A stretch of DNA of 64,000 nt. Origin: Microtetraspora glauca (GTDB taxonomy: Bacteria; Actinomycetota; Actinomycetes; Streptomycetales; Streptomycetaceae). The position numbers and the translations under genes were made by a program. The first letter of the stretch is position 1. The number at the start of each line of letters is the position of its first letter. Shown one piece after another: positions 18,731 through 35,120 of this stretch. Location: contig JOFO01000009.1 in assembly GCA_000721275.1 (NCBI GenBank), forward strand, positions 1 through 64,000, read 5' to 3'. Below the pieces are notes generated by a model that was not told the DNA's origin, ran no database searches, and saw only the letters and a program-made list of their open reading frames with translations.

Positions 18731-19799
18731 TCACCGGCACCGCACCCGGCCCCGGCACCCGCCCCGACGCCGTCGGCACCGGTGACGCCAGCCAGTCGTC
18801 CACGCCCGCCAGCAGCTTCCGGCGCACGTCCTCCGGCGCCGCCGAGGCCCGGACCGACTGGCGGGCCAGCTCCGCCAGCTCCGCGTCCGTGAAACCGTGG
18901 TGCCGGCGGGCGATCTCGTACTGGGCCGCCAGCCGGGAGCCGAAGAGCAGCGGGTCGTCGGCGCCCAGCGCCATCGGCACGCCCGCCGCGAAGAGGGTGC
19001 GCAGCGGGACGTCCTCGGGCCTCTCGTACACGCCCAGCGCCACGTTGGACGCCGGGCACACCTCGCAGGTCACGCCGCGCTCGGCGAGCTTCCGCAGCAG
19101 CCGCTCGTCCTCCGCCGCCCGCACGCCGTGCCCGACGCGGGCCGCCCGCAGGTCGTCCAGGCAGTCCCGGACCGACGCGGGACCGGTCAGCTCGCCGCCG
19201 TGCGGGGCGGCCAGCAGACCGCCGTCGCGGGCGATCGCGAAGGCCCGGTCGAAGTCCCGGGCCATGCCCCGGCGCTCGTCGTTGGACAGCCCGAAGCCCA
19301 CCACGCCCCGGTCCGCGTACCGCACCGCGAGCCGGGCCAGCGTGCGCGCCTCCAGCGGGTGCTTCATGCGGTTCGCCGCGACCAGCACCCGCATCCCGAG
19401 GCCGGTCTCCCGGGAGGCCGCGTCGACCGCGTCCAGGATGACCTCCAGGGCCGGGATGAGACCGCCGAGGTGGGGCGCGTAGGAGGTCGGGTCGACCTGG
19501 ATCTCCAGCCACCCCGAGCCGTCCCGCACGTCCTCCTGGGCCGCCTCCCGCACCAGCCGCTGGATGTCCTCGGGGGAGCGCAGGCAGGAGCGGGCGATGT
19601 CGTACAGGCGCTGGAAGCGGAACCAGCCGCGCTCGTCGGTGGCCCGCAGCTGCGGCGGCGTACCGCCCTTCAGCGCCTCCGGGAGGTGGACCCCGTACTT
19701 GTCGGCCAGTTCGAGGAGGGTCGAGGGCCGCATCGAACCGGTGAAGTGCAGGTGCAGGTGGGCCTTGGGCAACAGGGTGAGATCGCGGGGGTGCTCCAT
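18720..19799 (-). CDS. add: Adenosine deaminase
   Basis: Purine salvage enzyme converting adenosine to inosine. ATG 19799, with CAGGA upstream, gives 359 residues; an earlier ATG at 19835 would add 12 residues. Zinc and catalytic motifs: LPKAHLHLHFTGS (residues 11-23), HGGELTG, RVGHGVRA and ALGADDPLLFG. Monocistronic, converging on murB. Confidence 0.93.
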   Translation of the reverse strand: MEHPRDLTLLPKAHLHLHFTGSMRPSTLLELADKYGVHLPEALKGGTPPQLRATDERGWFRFQRLYDIARSCLRSPEDIQRLVREAAQEDVRDGSGWLEIQVDPTSYAPHLGGLIPALEVILDAVDAASRETGLGMRVLVAANRMKHPLEARTLARLAVRYADRGVVGFGLSNDERRGMARDFDRAFAIARDGGLLAAPHGGELTGPASVRDCLDDLRAARVGHGVRAAEDERLLRKLAERGVTCEVCPASNVALGVYERPEDVPLRTLFAAGVPMALGADDPLLFGSRLAAQYEIARRHHGFTDAELAELARQSVRASAAPEDVRRKLLAGVDDWLASPVPTASGRVPGPGAVPVTTG

Positions 19800-19869
19800 T
19801 GGCCGATCCTGCCTTACCCGAACGGCGGTATGCACGGCGATTCCCCGATCGGTACCCGTCCGAACGCAG

Positions 19870-19908
19870 AAACGGGCCCCGGTTCCACTGGAACCGGGGC
19901 CCGTCCCT
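19870..19908 (-). terminator. Terminator after aspC
   Basis: Perfect 15-bp stem (19872-19886 with 19890-19904) with a 3-nt loop, between the aspC stop and the start of the adenosine deaminase gene. On the minus strand the stem is followed by TTCTGCG, a weak T tract. Confidence 0.8.
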
Positions 19909-19922
19909 CGGGGCGGGGAGGC

Positions 19923-21149
19923 TCAGTCGCGGGCCTCGGCCAGCAGCTTCTGGATCCGGGACACGCCCTCGACCAGGTCCTCGTCGCCGAGCGCGTACGA
20001 CAGGCGCAGGTAGCCGGGGGTGCCGAAGGCCTCACCGGGGACGACCGCGACCTCGGCCTCGTCCAGGATCAGCGCGGCCAGCTCGACCGAGTTCTGCGGG
20101 CGCTTGCCGCGGATCTCCTTGCCGATCAGCTCCTTCACCGACGGGTACGCGTAGAACGCGCCCTCCGGGGTCGGGCAGAAGACGCCGTCGATCTCGTTGA
20201 GCATCCGGACGATCGTCTGGCGGCGGCGGTCGAAGGCGGTGCGCATCTCGGCGACCGCGTCCAGGTTCCCGGAGACGGCGGCGAGCGCGGCGACCTGGGC
20301 CACGTTGGAGACGTTGGAGGTGGCGTGCGACTGGAGGTTCGTCGCGGCCTTCACCACGTCCTTCGGGCCCACGATCCACCCGACGCGCCAGCCGGTCATC
20401 GCGTACGTCTTGGCGACGCCGTTGACCACGATGCACTTGTCGCGCAGCTCCGGCACGATCGCCGGCAGAGAGGTGAACGTCGCGTCGCCGTAGACCAGGT
20501 GCTCGTAGATCTCGTCGGTGAGGACCCACAGGCCGTGCTCGACGGCCCAGCGGCCGATCGCCTCGGCGTCGGCCTCGCTGTAGACGGCGCCGGTCGGGTT
20601 CGACGGCGACACGAAGAGGACGACCTTGGTCCGCTCGGTGCGGGCCGCCTCCAGCTGCTCCACCGACACGCGGTAGCCGGTCGTCTCGTCGGCGACGACC
20701 TCCACCGGGACGCCGCCGGCGAGGCGGATCGACTCCGGGTAGGTGGTCCAGTACGGGGCGGGGACGATGACCTCGTCGCCCGGGTCGAGGATCGCGGCGA
20801 ACGCCTCGTAGATCGCCTGCTTGCCGCCGTTGGTCACCAGGACCTGGGAGGCGTCGATCTCGTAGCCGGAGTCGCGGAGCGTCTTGGCGGCGATCGCGGC
20901 CTTCAGCTCGGGCAGGCCGCCGGCCGGCGTGTACCGGTGGTACTTCGGGTTCTTGCAGGCCTCGACGGCCGCGTCGACGATGTAGTCCGGGGTCGGGAAG
21001 TCGGGCTCGCCGGCGCCGAAACCGATCACCGGGCGCCCGGCGGCCTTGAGGGCCTTGGCCTTGGCGTCGACGGCGAGGGTGGCGGACTCGGAGATCGCAC
21101 CGATCCGGGCGGAGACCCGACGCTCGGTGGGAGGGGTAGCAGCGCTCAT
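19923..21149 (-). CDS. aspC: Aspartate aminotransferase, class I
   Basis: PLP enzyme transferring amino groups between aspartate and 2-oxoglutarate. 408 residues from ATG 21149 (an in-frame ATG at 21158 is an alternative). Type I fold marks: [17 protein letters not shown] near the start, [29 protein letters not shown], the PLP lysine in [16 protein letters not shown] (about residue 245), and the substrate Arg in YLRLSYAL near the C-terminus. The neighbourhood, upstream of tRNA-Trp and secE, is conserved in Streptomyces. Confidence 0.94.
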   Translation of the reverse strand: MSAATPPTERRVSARIGAISESATLAVDAKAKALKAAGRPVIGFGAGEPDFPTPDYIVDAAVEACKNPKYHRYTPAGGLPELKAAIAAKTLRDSGYEIDASQVLVTNGGKQAIYEAFAAILDPGDEVIVPAPYWTTYPESIRLAGGVPVEVVADETTGYRVSVEQLEAARTERTKVVLFVSPSNPTGAVYSEADAEAIGRWAVEHGLWVLTDEIYEHLVYGDATFTSLPAIVPELRDKCIVVNGVAKTYAMTGWRVGWIVGPKDVVKAATNLQSHATSNVSNVAQVAALAAVSGNLDAVAEMRTAFDRRRQTIVRMLNEIDGVFCPTPEGAFYAYPSVKELIGKEIRGKRPQNSVELAALILDEAEVAVVPGEAFGTPGYLRLSYALGDEDLVEGVSRIQKLLAEARD

Positions 21150-21353
21150 ACCCGCCATCGTCCCAGACCGTTTCCCGGCCCGGCACACAGGTTTCAGGGA
21201 GCGGACAGGACCGGTCGGCAACGGTCGGGAAGAGGCCCGTCGGCAGGTCGCCGCGGTTCCTGTTCGACGGGAGGCCCCCGGACCACGTACACTCTCTCCT
21301 CGTTGGCCCGCACCGATCCGATCACCGATGGGGTAGGTTGGGGGACACCGCAA
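21150..21353 (+). promoter_or_regulatory. Divergent aspC / tRNA-Trp-secE promoter region
   Basis: No gene is seen here. The best forward candidate is -10 TACACT (21288-21293) with a poor -35 TTCGAC at 19-nt spacing, about 60 nt before tRNA-Trp. Its -10 matches the rpoB candidate at 26903 exactly. aspC would be transcribed leftwards from this stretch. Confidence 0.35.
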
Positions 21354-21426
21354 AGGGTCGTAGCTCAATTGGTAGAGCACCGGTCTCCAAAACCGGCGGT
21401 TGGGGGTTCAAGTCCCTCCGGCCCTG
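21354..21426 (+). tRNA. tRNA-Trp (CCA)
   Basis: 73 nt. Acceptor AGGGTCG pairs with CGGCCCT (one T-G), D arm GCTC-AATTGGTA-GAGC, anticodon stem CCGGT/ACCGG with loop CTCCAAA and anticodon CCA, T arm with TTCAAGT. Discriminator G. The tRNA-Trp-secE-nusG order is conserved across bacteria. Confidence 0.96.
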
Positions 21427-21531
21427 CTACACACACCGCCAGGTTGTGTGCGCATGTACGTACTTCATTGCACCGCCGTGCGGCTCCACCCGGGCGCGGC
21501 ACGGCCACGACCCGGAATCAGGTGAGAGATC

Positions 21532-21822
21532 GTGACGGACGCCGTTGGCTCCATCGACATGCCTGATGCCGAAGACGACGCGTCTCCGGAGTCGAAGAAG
21601 AAGGGCCGCAAGGGCGGCAAGCGCGGGAAGAAGGGCCCCCTGGGCCGTCTCGCCGTTTTCTACCGCCAGATCGTCGCGGAGCTCCGCAAGGTCGTCTGGC
21701 CCACGCGGAGCCAGCTGACGTCGTACACGACCGTCGTGATCATCTTCGTGGTCGTGATGATCGGTCTGGTCACCGTGATTGACTTTGGCTTCCAGGAAGC
21801 AGTCAAGTACGTCTTCGGCTGA
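21532..21822 (+). CDS. secE: Preprotein translocase subunit SecE
   Basis: 96 residues from GTG 21532 with GTGAGAG upstream. A Lys/Gly-rich N-terminus ([14 protein letters not shown]) precedes the amphipathic helix [20 protein letters not shown], the SecE signature, and one membrane segment (about 70-90). This is the single-TM form typical of Gram-positive bacteria. It stabilises SecY in the translocon. Confidence 0.96.
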   Translation: MTDAVGSIDMPDAEDDASPESKKKGRKGGKRGKKGPLGRLAVFYRQIVAELRKVVWPTRSQLTSYTTVVIIFVVVMIGLVTVIDFGFQEAVKYVFG

Positions 21823-21866
21823 CTTTTTGTTCCACCCCATCTGTATCGCAGGAAGAAGCAGCCACC

Positions 21867-22769
21867 GTGTCTGACGCGAACCTGAACGACGCCTTCGAGT
21901 CCGAGCCCGCCGAGGACGAGCTGGACGCCATCGAGGCCGCCGACGAGGACGAGGACCAGGCCGAGGCTGCGGACGCCGCGGCGGACGAGACCGCCGAGGA
22001 CTCCGCCGTCGAGGACGAGGTGTCCGAGTCCGCCGACGAGGTCGAGGAGACCGACGAGGACGAGGCGGACCAGGCTGCCGACGCGGCCGAGACCGCCGAC
22101 GCCAAGGACGCGGTCGAGGACGCCGAGGAGGAGGCCGAGCCGGCCGCCCCCGTCGACCCGGTCGCCGCGCTCCGCGAGGAGCTGCGCACCCTGCCCGGCG
22201 AGTGGTACGTCATCCACACCTACGCGGGCTACGAGAAGCGCGTGAAGGCGAACCTGGAGCAGCGCGCCGTCTCGCTCAACGTCGAGGACTTCATCTACCA
22301 GGCCGAGGTGCCCGAGGAAGAGATCGTCCAGATCAAGGGCGGCGAGCGGAAGAACGTCAAGCAGAACAAGCTCCCCGGCTACGTCCTCGTCCGCATGGAC
22401 CTGACGAACGAGTCCTGGGGCGTCGTCCGCAACACGCCCGGCGTCACCGGCTTCGTGGGCAACGCCTACGACCCGTACCCGCTGACCCTGGACGAGATCG
22501 TCAAGATGCTCGCCCCGGAGGCCGAGGAGAAGGCCGCCCGCGAGGCCGCCGAGGCCGAGGGCAAGCCGGCTCCGGCCCGCAAGCTGGAGGTCCAGGTCCT
22601 CGACTTCGAGGTCGGCGACTCGGTCACCGTCACCGACGGCCCCTTCGCCACCCTCCAGGCCACGATCAACGAGATCAACCCGGACTCGAAGAAGGTCAAG
22701 GGCCTCGTCGAGATCTTCGGCCGCGAGACCCCGGTCGAGCTGAGCTTCGACCAGATCCAGAAGAACTGA
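21867..22769 (+). CDS. nusG: Transcription termination/antitermination factor NusG
   Basis: 300 residues from GTG 21867 after AGGAAG. The first ~110 residues are a very acidic Glu/Asp/Ala extension, seen in Streptomyces NusG and absent from E. coli NusG. The NGN domain starts at [20 protein letters not shown], and the KOW domain near the C-terminus reads [20 protein letters not shown]. It binds RNA polymerase and ribosomal protein S10 in other bacteria. Confidence 0.96.
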   Translation: MSDANLNDAFESEPAEDELDAIEAADEDEDQAEAADAAADETAEDSAVEDEVSESADEVEETDEDEADQAADAAETADAKDAVEDAEEEAEPAAPVDPVAALREELRTLPGEWYVIHTYAGYEKRVKANLEQRAVSLNVEDFIYQAEVPEEEIVQIKGGERKNVKQNKLPGYVLVRMDLTNESWGVVRNTPGVTGFVGNAYDPYPLTLDEIVKMLAPEAEEKAAREAAEAEGKPAPARKLEVQVLDFEVGDSVTVTDGPFATLQATINEINPDSKKVKGLVEIFGRETPVELSFDQIQKN

Positions 22770-22800
22770 TCGTTCTTCTCGATCCACACGAGTTTCCGAA

Positions 22801-22847
22801 CAGGTCAGAGGGGCTGCCACAGCCCCTCTGACCTGCTCGGTTTTTGG
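22801..22847 (+). terminator. Terminator after nusG
   Basis: Perfect 16-bp stem (22801-22816 with 22820-22835), loop CCA, then CTCGGTTTTTGG. One of the most convincing rho-independent terminators in the window, so rplK needs its own promoter or readthrough. Confidence 0.92.
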
Positions 22848-22871
22848 ACGCGCAGCTATACCCGTTATCGT
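22844..22871 (+). promoter_or_regulatory. Candidate rplKA promoter
   Basis: -35 TTGGAC (22844-22849), 16-nt spacer, -10 TATCGT (22866-22871), directly after the nusG terminator and 71 nt before rplK. Confidence 0.4.
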
Positions 22872-22942
22872 TGTGCGGTATGCCTCCATCCGGATGACCG
22901 GATGGATCGGCTGAAAACTCTCACTAGGACCCGGAGAGAGCT

Positions 22943-23377
22943 ATGCCTCCCAAGAAGAAGAAGGTCACGGGGCTTATCAAGCTCCAGATCAACGCCGGTG
23001 CGGCCAACCCGGCCCCGCCGGTCGGCCCCGCGCTCGGTCAGCACGGCGTCAACATCATGGAGTTCTGCAAGGCCTACAACGCCGCGACCGAGTCGCAGCG
23101 TGGCTGGGTGATCCCGGTGGAGATCACGGTCTACGAGGACCGTTCCTTCACCTTCATCACCAAGACTCCGCCGGCCGCCAAGATGATCCTCAAGGCCGCG
23201 GGTGTGGAGAAGGGCTCCGGCGAGCCGCACAAGACCAAGGTCGCCAAGATCACCGAGGCGCAGGTCCGCGAGATCGCCACCACCAAGATGCCCGACCTCA
23301 ACGCGAACGACCTGGACGCCGCGTCGAAGATCATCGCCGGCACCGCCCGTTCCATGGGCATCACGGTCGAGGGCTGA
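22943..23377 (+). CDS. rplK: 50S ribosomal protein L11
   Basis: 144 residues from ATG 22943 after GGAGAGAG. N-terminal domain [20 protein letters not shown] and C-terminal rRNA-binding domain with [26 protein letters not shown] are standard. L11 binds the GTPase-associated centre of 23S rRNA and is needed for RelA activation. Confidence 0.97.
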
Positions 23378-23460
23378 TCACCCCCCCTCGTGACCGCAGT
23401 GGTAGGACCAGCGCTTGGTCCGCACCACGACTCCACACCTGAGACAACACAGGAGCAGCA

Positions 23461-24189
23461 GTGAAGCGCAGCAAGTCCCTCCGCGCTGCGGACGCCAAGA
23501 TCGACCGGGAGAAGCTCTACGCCCCGCTCGAGGCCGTCCGCCTTGCCAAGGAGACCTCCACCACGAAGTTCGACGGCACCGTCGAGGTCGCCTTCCGCCT
23601 GGGTGTCGACCCGCGCAAGGCCGACCAGATGGTCCGTGGCACCGTGAACCTCCCGCACGGCACCGGCAAGACCGCCCGGGTCCTGGTCTTCGCGACCGGT
23701 GAGCGTGCCGAGGCCGCGGTCGCCGCGGGCGCCGACATCGTCGGCTCCGACGAGCTGATCGACGAGATCGCCAAGGGCAACCGCCTGAACGAGTTCGACG
23801 CCGTGGTCGCCACCCCGGACCTCATGGGCAAGGTCGGCCGCCTCGGCCGCGTGCTCGGTCCGCGTGGTCTCATGCCGAACCCGAAGACCGGCACCGTCAC
23901 CCCCGATGTCGCCAAGGCTGTCAACGACATCAAGGGCGGCAAGATCGAGTTCCGCGTCGACAAGCACTCGAACCTGCACTTCATCATCGGCAAGACGTCC
24001 TTCGACGACACGCAGCTGGTGGAGAACTACGGCGCGGCCCTGGAGGAGATCCTCCGTCTGAAGCCGTCCGCCGCCAAGGGCCGGTACATCAAGAAGGCCG
24101 CCATCAGCACCACGATGGGCCCCGGCATCCCGGTCGACTCGAACCGCACCCGCAACCTCCTCGTCGAGGAGGACCCGGCCGCGGTCTGA
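23461..24189 (+). CDS. rplA: 50S ribosomal protein L1
   Basis: 242 residues from GTG 23461 after AGGAGC. L1 signatures [38 protein letters not shown] and KSNLHF-type RNA-binding strands are present. L1 binds the 23S rRNA L1 stalk and in many bacteria represses its own L11-L1 mRNA. Followed by a strong terminator. Confidence 0.97.
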   Translation: MKRSKSLRAADAKIDREKLYAPLEAVRLAKETSTTKFDGTVEVAFRLGVDPRKADQMVRGTVNLPHGTGKTARVLVFATGERAEAAVAAGADIVGSDELIDEIAKGNRLNEFDAVVATPDLMGKVGRLGRVLGPRGLMPNPKTGTVTPDVAKAVNDIKGGKIEFRVDKHSNLHFIIGKTSFDDTQLVENYGAALEEILRLKPSAAKGRYIKKAAISTTMGPGIPVDSNRTRNLLVEEDPAAV

Positions 24190-24218
24190 GCCCTTCCGGC
24201 TCGGTAGCAGTCAGTCCT

Positions 24219-24267
24219 GAAAGCCGCCCCCCGTTCCTCTCCGGAGGAACGGGGGGCGGCTTTTATT
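24219..24267 (+). terminator. Terminator after rplA
   Basis: Stem of about 19 bp (24221-24239 with 24244-24262), loop TCCG, followed by TTTTATT. Strong rho-independent terminator that separates rplKA from the lipoprotein gene. Confidence 0.93.
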
Positions 24268-24342
24268 GCGTCTCCGCTGTCGTAGGCGTGCGTTACGGTT
24301 CAAGAGAACGCAAAGACGATGATCAAGGGGTGGGGAACACCT

Positions 24343-25266
24343 ATGGGCAAGTCGACCTGGAAGCGCGCGGGCGTCGCGCTCACCGCCGCGGGCCTCGTGG
24401 CGGGACTCGCGGGCTGCAACGACGACGGCAAGACGGGCGCCAAGTCCGGCGGCGCCGGTGACGTGACGCAGGTCCTGAAGGCCGCTTTCGAGAAGACCTC
24501 CGAGGCCAAGGCCGCCAAGATCCACATGACGCTCACCATGCCGGCCGGCATGGAGGGCGGCGGCACCATGGAGATGACCGGTGTCCAGGGCTGGGACCCC
24601 GCCCTCATGGACATCACGGTCAAGGGCTCCATGCTCTCCGCCGCCGCCGGTGCCGGCGGGCCGGAGCAGATGCGCATGCTCATGCTCGACAACGTCATGT
24701 ACATGGACATGGGCGCCGAGCAGGCCGCCAAGCTCGACGGCAAGCGCTGGATGAAGTTCGACCTCAAGGGCATCGCCGAGGCGTCCGGCGACAAGAACCT
24801 CCAGAAGTCCATGACGGGCGGCATGGAGAACATGAACCAGGACCCGGCCAAGCAGCTGGCCCTGCTCCTGGACTCGCCGAACCTCAAGCACGTCGGCGCG
24901 GAGAAGGTCGGCGGGGTCGAGGCCCAGCACTACAAGGGCACGCTCACCCTGGAGCAGATGGTCGACGCCAACACGTCCTTCGACGTCCTCTCCGAGCAGG
25001 AGCGCAAGGAGCTCGTCGACGGGGTGAAGAAGGCCGGCATCACCGCGTACGACACCGAGGTCTGGGTCGACGGGAACGGCTACCCGGTGAAGATGGACGT
25101 CGGCATGAAGATGCCGCAGGGCACCGTGAAGATGGTCGCCGAGTACTCCGACTACGGCACCAAGGCCGCCGTCCAGGCCCCGCCGGCCAAGGACACGGTC
25201 GACCTCTTCCAGATGCTCAAGGACGCCGGCCAGGCCATGAAGGACGCCGACGCCGCTCAGGGCTGA
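24343..25266 (+). CDS. Secreted lipoprotein (LppX/LprG-like fold candidate)
   Basis: 307 residues from ATG 24343, preceded by GGGGA; ATG 24319 is an alternative. The signal peptide ends in a lipobox LAGC (about residue 25), so the protein is probably lipid-anchored outside the membrane. The mature part is rich in Met and Lys with alternating beta-like segments (ITVKGSMLSAA, WMKFDLKGI, HYKGTLTLEQMV, YDTEVWVDGNGYPVKMDV), resembling the LppX_LprAFG group. The ligand is unknown. Sits between rplA and rplJ, as in other Streptomyces. Confidence 0.8.
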   Translation: MGKSTWKRAGVALTAAGLVAGLAGCNDDGKTGAKSGGAGDVTQVLKAAFEKTSEAKAAKIHMTLTMPAGMEGGGTMEMTGVQGWDPALMDITVKGSMLSAAAGAGGPEQMRMLMLDNVMYMDMGAEQAAKLDGKRWMKFDLKGIAEASGDKNLQKSMTGGMENMNQDPAKQLALLLDSPNLKHVGAEKVGGVEAQHYKGTLTLEQMVDANTSFDVLSEQERKELVDGVKKAGITAYDTEVWVDGNGYPVKMDVGMKMPQGTVKMVAEYSDYGTKAAVQAPPAKDTVDLFQMLKDAGQAMKDADAAQG

Positions 25267-25267
25267 T

Positions 25268-25297
25268 TTGCCCCGGACGGACGACGTCACGTACTCT
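25268..25297 (+). promoter_or_regulatory. Candidate rplJL promoter
   Basis: -35 TTGCCC (25268-25273), 18-nt spacer, -10 TACTCT (25292-25297), just upstream of the L10-type leader. Confidence 0.45.
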
Positions 25298-25299
25298 TC

Positions 25300-25460
25300 C
25301 ACAGAAGCCAAAGACCGCTGGTCGTTGCTGTGCCCTTACCGGGTGCGGTGGCCGAAGGATCCGTTGACAACGGACGACCCGCGCAGGTGACTGTGGAGAG
25401 TTCCCGGATGTTCCGTCCGGTCGAGCTGAGCCCCGTGCGCCTGCGCCCGGGGCGTTTTCG
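25300..25460 (+). promoter_or_regulatory. Ribosomal protein L10-type leader with attenuator-like hairpin
   Basis: The 5' part carries AGCCAAAGACCGCTGGTC, resembling the kinked L10/L12-binding helix of r-protein L10 leaders, followed by further paired segments. The leader ends in a GCCCCG / CGGGGC hairpin (25430-25435 with 25448-25453) followed by GTTTTCGTTT, an apparent terminator about 55 nt before rplJ. The layout suggests autoregulation of rplJL by L10-L12 binding. The fold was drawn by eye. Confidence 0.65.
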
Positions 25461-25514
25461 TTTGTTCAGCCCCTTCTGAGCGGTCCTCATCACCCGGAAG
25501 GAGGCGAACGCACT

Positions 25515-26045
25515 ATGCCGACGCCCAACAAGGCTGCATCGGTGGCCGAGCTCACGGACCAGTTCCGCAGCTCCAACGCCGCCGTGCTGACCGAGTACCG
25601 GGGTCTCACCGTGGCGCAGCTCAAGACGCTGCGTCGCTCGCTCGGTGAGAACGCCCAGTACGCCGTGGTGAAGAACACGCTGACCAAGATTGCGGCCAAC
25701 GAGGCCGGGATCACCGCACTGGACGAGCACTTCGCTGGTCCGACCGCGGTCGCCTTCGTCACCGGTGACCCGGTGGAGTCGGCGAAGGCCCTGCGTGACT
25801 TCGCCAAGGAGAACCCGAACCTCATCATCAAGGCCGGTGTCCTTGACGGTAAGGCTCTCTCCGCCGACGACATCAAGAAGCTTGCGGACCTCGAGTCCCG
25901 CGAGGTTCTGCTCAGCAAGCTGGCCGGCGCCTTCAAGGGCAAGCAGTCTCAGGCTGCTCAGCTCTTCCAGGCTCTGCCGTCGAAGCTCGTCCGCACCGTG
26001 GACGCGCTCCGTGCCAAGCAGGCCGAGCAGGGCGGTGCCGAGTAA
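25515..26045 (+). CDS. rplJ: 50S ribosomal protein L10
   Basis: 176 residues from ATG 25515 after AAGGAGG. N-terminal rRNA-binding domain ([20 protein letters not shown]) and C-terminal helix that binds L7/L12 dimers. Base of the ribosomal stalk and likely repressor through the leader upstream. Confidence 0.97.
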   Translation: MPTPNKAASVAELTDQFRSSNAAVLTEYRGLTVAQLKTLRRSLGENAQYAVVKNTLTKIAANEAGITALDEHFAGPTAVAFVTGDPVESAKALRDFAKENPNLIIKAGVLDGKALSADDIKKLADLESREVLLSKLAGAFKGKQSQAAQLFQALPSKLVRTVDALRAKQAEQGGAE

Positions 26046-26156
26046 TTCGGCTCGCGCATTGATCCGCGCCGCCTAGTGCGCGGGTCGTAGCGGGCCGTTA
26101 CGCCCGCCTCTATAGACACATCGGCACCTGCCGAATTAGTGGAAGGATCGCCCATC

Positions 26157-26543
26157 ATGGCGAAGCTCTCTCAGGACGACCTCCTCGCCCAGTTCGAGGA
26201 GATGACCCTCATCGAGCTCTCCGAGTTCGTGAAGGCCTTCGAGGAGAAGTTCGACGTCACCGCCGCCGCGGCCGTCGCCGTTGCCGCCCCCGCCGCCGGT
26301 GGTGGCGACGCTGCCGGTGCCGCCGAGGAGCAGGACGAGTTCGACGTCATCCTCGAGGGTGCCGGCGACAAGAAGATCCAGGTCATCAAGGTCGTGCGCG
26401 AGCTCACCTCCCTGGGCCTCAAGGAGGCCAAGGACCTCGTCGACGGCACCCCGAAGCCGGTCCTCGAGAAGGTCGCGAAGGAGGCCGCCGAGAAGGCTGC
26501 CGAGTCCCTCAAGGCCGCCGGCGCCACCGTCACGGTCAAGTAA
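26157..26543 (+). CDS. rplL: 50S ribosomal protein L7/L12
   Basis: 128 residues from ATG 26157, with GGAAGGA 8 nt upstream; a longer in-frame start at 26139 is unlikely. N-terminal dimer domain ([20 protein letters not shown]), Ala/Gly hinge, and C-terminal domain [20 protein letters not shown] that recruits translational GTPases. Confidence 0.97.
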   Translation: MAKLSQDDLLAQFEEMTLIELSEFVKAFEEKFDVTAAAAVAVAAPAAGGGDAAGAAEEQDEFDVILEGAGDKKIQVIKVVRELTSLGLKEAKDLVDGTPKPVLEKVAKEAAEKAAESLKAAGATVTVK

Positions 26544-27089
26544 GACCGTTTCGGCTCGCTGAGCTGACTCTCGCCCCCGTGTAACGCGGAGGCACCGAAA
26601 GGCGATCATCCATCTGGGTGGTCGCCTTTCGGCGTTCCCGGGACCCGCGTGGCGGGGGTCCCGCGGGCCTCCGGAAGCGGAGTATGGTGATCTTCGCCGT
26701 GCGCCGCACACCGGCGGGGGCCTTGACGAACGGCACGCCGCGCGCAATTCTCAGGACGCGTCGTCACAACGATCCGTTTCCGAGGCATGGATCGACGACC
26801 GAACGGGCAGTATCGAGGTGCGCCGCACGGCGCGAGTACCGCGGAGTTGAGAGCAACGAGGGTCGCGCAGCAGTCGCCCTGGACATCAGTGAGCCAAGTG
26901 GCTACACTGACCCTTTGCGCTGCCTGTTAGCTGCCCCCTGCCCGTCACCAGGGGCATACCTTCGCATCAGCTTCGTGGACCGACCCCGTCTGACCTGGTC
27001 TTTTGGCCACTTCAGGAAACGTCTGCCGTGAAGCGTTGCTGGGGACCGGTACGCGCGTAGTGAGTCCGAGCCCTCGGAAGGACCCCCTC
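26544..27089 (+). promoter_or_regulatory. rplL-rpoB intergenic region and long rpoB leader
   Basis: 546 nt with no credible gene. It holds an 11-bp GC/AT stem (26595-26605 with 26622-26632) that may attenuate readthrough from rplL, and a good vegetative promoter at 26880. From the predicted start near 26915 the rpoB leader would be about 175 nt. The final stretch carries GGAAGGA (27076-27082) before the TTG start. Confidence 0.7.
26880..26908 (+). promoter_or_regulatory. Candidate rpoBC promoter
   Basis: -35 TGGACA (26880-26885), exactly 17-nt spacer, -10 TACACT (26903-26908). Close to the HrdB consensus TTGACN-N17-TANNNT. Confidence 0.65.
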
Positions 27090-30572
<3,483 letters not shown>

Positions 30573-30670
30573 CGGGAGTCCGGCGGGCCTTGAGTGATCA
30601 AGGCCCGCCGGCCCCAGGACCCCCGTATCAGACCCCACAGCCTTACAACCCTGAGAGGGATTGACGCATA

Positions 30671-34570
<3,900 letters not shown>

Positions 34571-34580
34571 GAGCGCGAGA

Positions 34581-34625
34581 CCGCAGGGCGGCACCCCTTT
34601 CCGGGGGTGCCGCCCTGCGGCGTTT
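34581..34625. terminator. Bidirectional terminator between rpoC and the tail cluster
   Basis: Perfect 17-bp stem (34581-34597 with 34604-34620) with a 6-nt loop. It lies between the ends of rpoC (+) and the last holin-like gene of the tail cluster (-). Followed by CGTTTCACC on the plus strand and TCTCGCGCTC on the minus strand. Confidence 0.85.
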
Positions 34626-34888
34626 CACCGGGAGGTCAGCTCCCACAGGGCGACCAGCACGCCGGCGCCGGCGGTGATCGCGGCGATGGAGCCGAGCGGC
34701 CAGCGGGCCCGCTCCAGGTCGTCGAGGCGGGCCTCGTGGTCGGCGAGCTGCTTGTCGGTCTGGTCGCTGCGCTGGACGAGCAGGGCGAGCGAGCCGTCGA
34801 CGCGGGCGAAGCCGGCTTCGAGGGTGCCGCGCAGCCGCTCCAGTTCGAGCGCGACCGCGACCGGGTCGTTCGGGTCAGCCTCGGTCAT
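34625..34888 (-). CDS. Holin-like / XhlA-type membrane protein
   Basis: 87 residues from ATG 34888 (89 from ATG 34894; either overlaps the end of the preceding gene). The first ~60 residues form a likely coiled coil (ELERLRGTLEAGFARVDGSL through HEARLDDLERAR), and one membrane segment follows (about 66-83, GSIAAITAGAGVLVALWEL). This cytoplasmic coiled coil plus C-terminal TM is the XhlA-type layout found beside holins and endolysins. Last gene of the tail cluster. Confidence 0.7.
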   Translation of the reverse strand: MTEADPNDPVAVALELERLRGTLEAGFARVDGSLALLVQRSDQTDKQLADHEARLDDLERARWPLGSIAAITAGAGVLVALWELTSR

Positions 34889-35108
34889 CGGCACCGCCCG
34901 GTTCCGTCCGCAGCCACGCGGGCAGCAGGCGCTGGACGGCGGGGACCGCCATGGCCCGGGTCAGGCCGCCGGCGACGGCGAGGGCGGCGGCCACCCACGG
35001 CAGGGTGGCGGGGATCCCGGCGGCGTCGACGAGCGCGGGCAGGACGAGGGCGAGGGCGACGGCGGTCTGCAGCACGGTGCGGGCCGTGCGCTTCGCGGCA
35101 TCGGACAT
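34875..35108 (-). CDS. Holin-like protein
   Basis: 77 residues with two hydrophobic segments (about 12-32 and 36-55) joined by a short turn and ending in a charged tail, typical of small class II holins. It starts 12 nt downstream of the endolysin and overlaps the next membrane gene by 14-20 nt. Function is inferred from topology and position, not sequence similarity. It would release the endolysin at the end of particle production. Confidence 0.65.
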   Translation of the reverse strand: MSDAAKRTARTVLQTAVALALVLPALVDAAGIPATLPWVAAALAVAGGLTRAMAVPAVQRLLPAWLRTEPGGADDRG

Positions 35109-35120
35109 GGGGGTCTCTCC

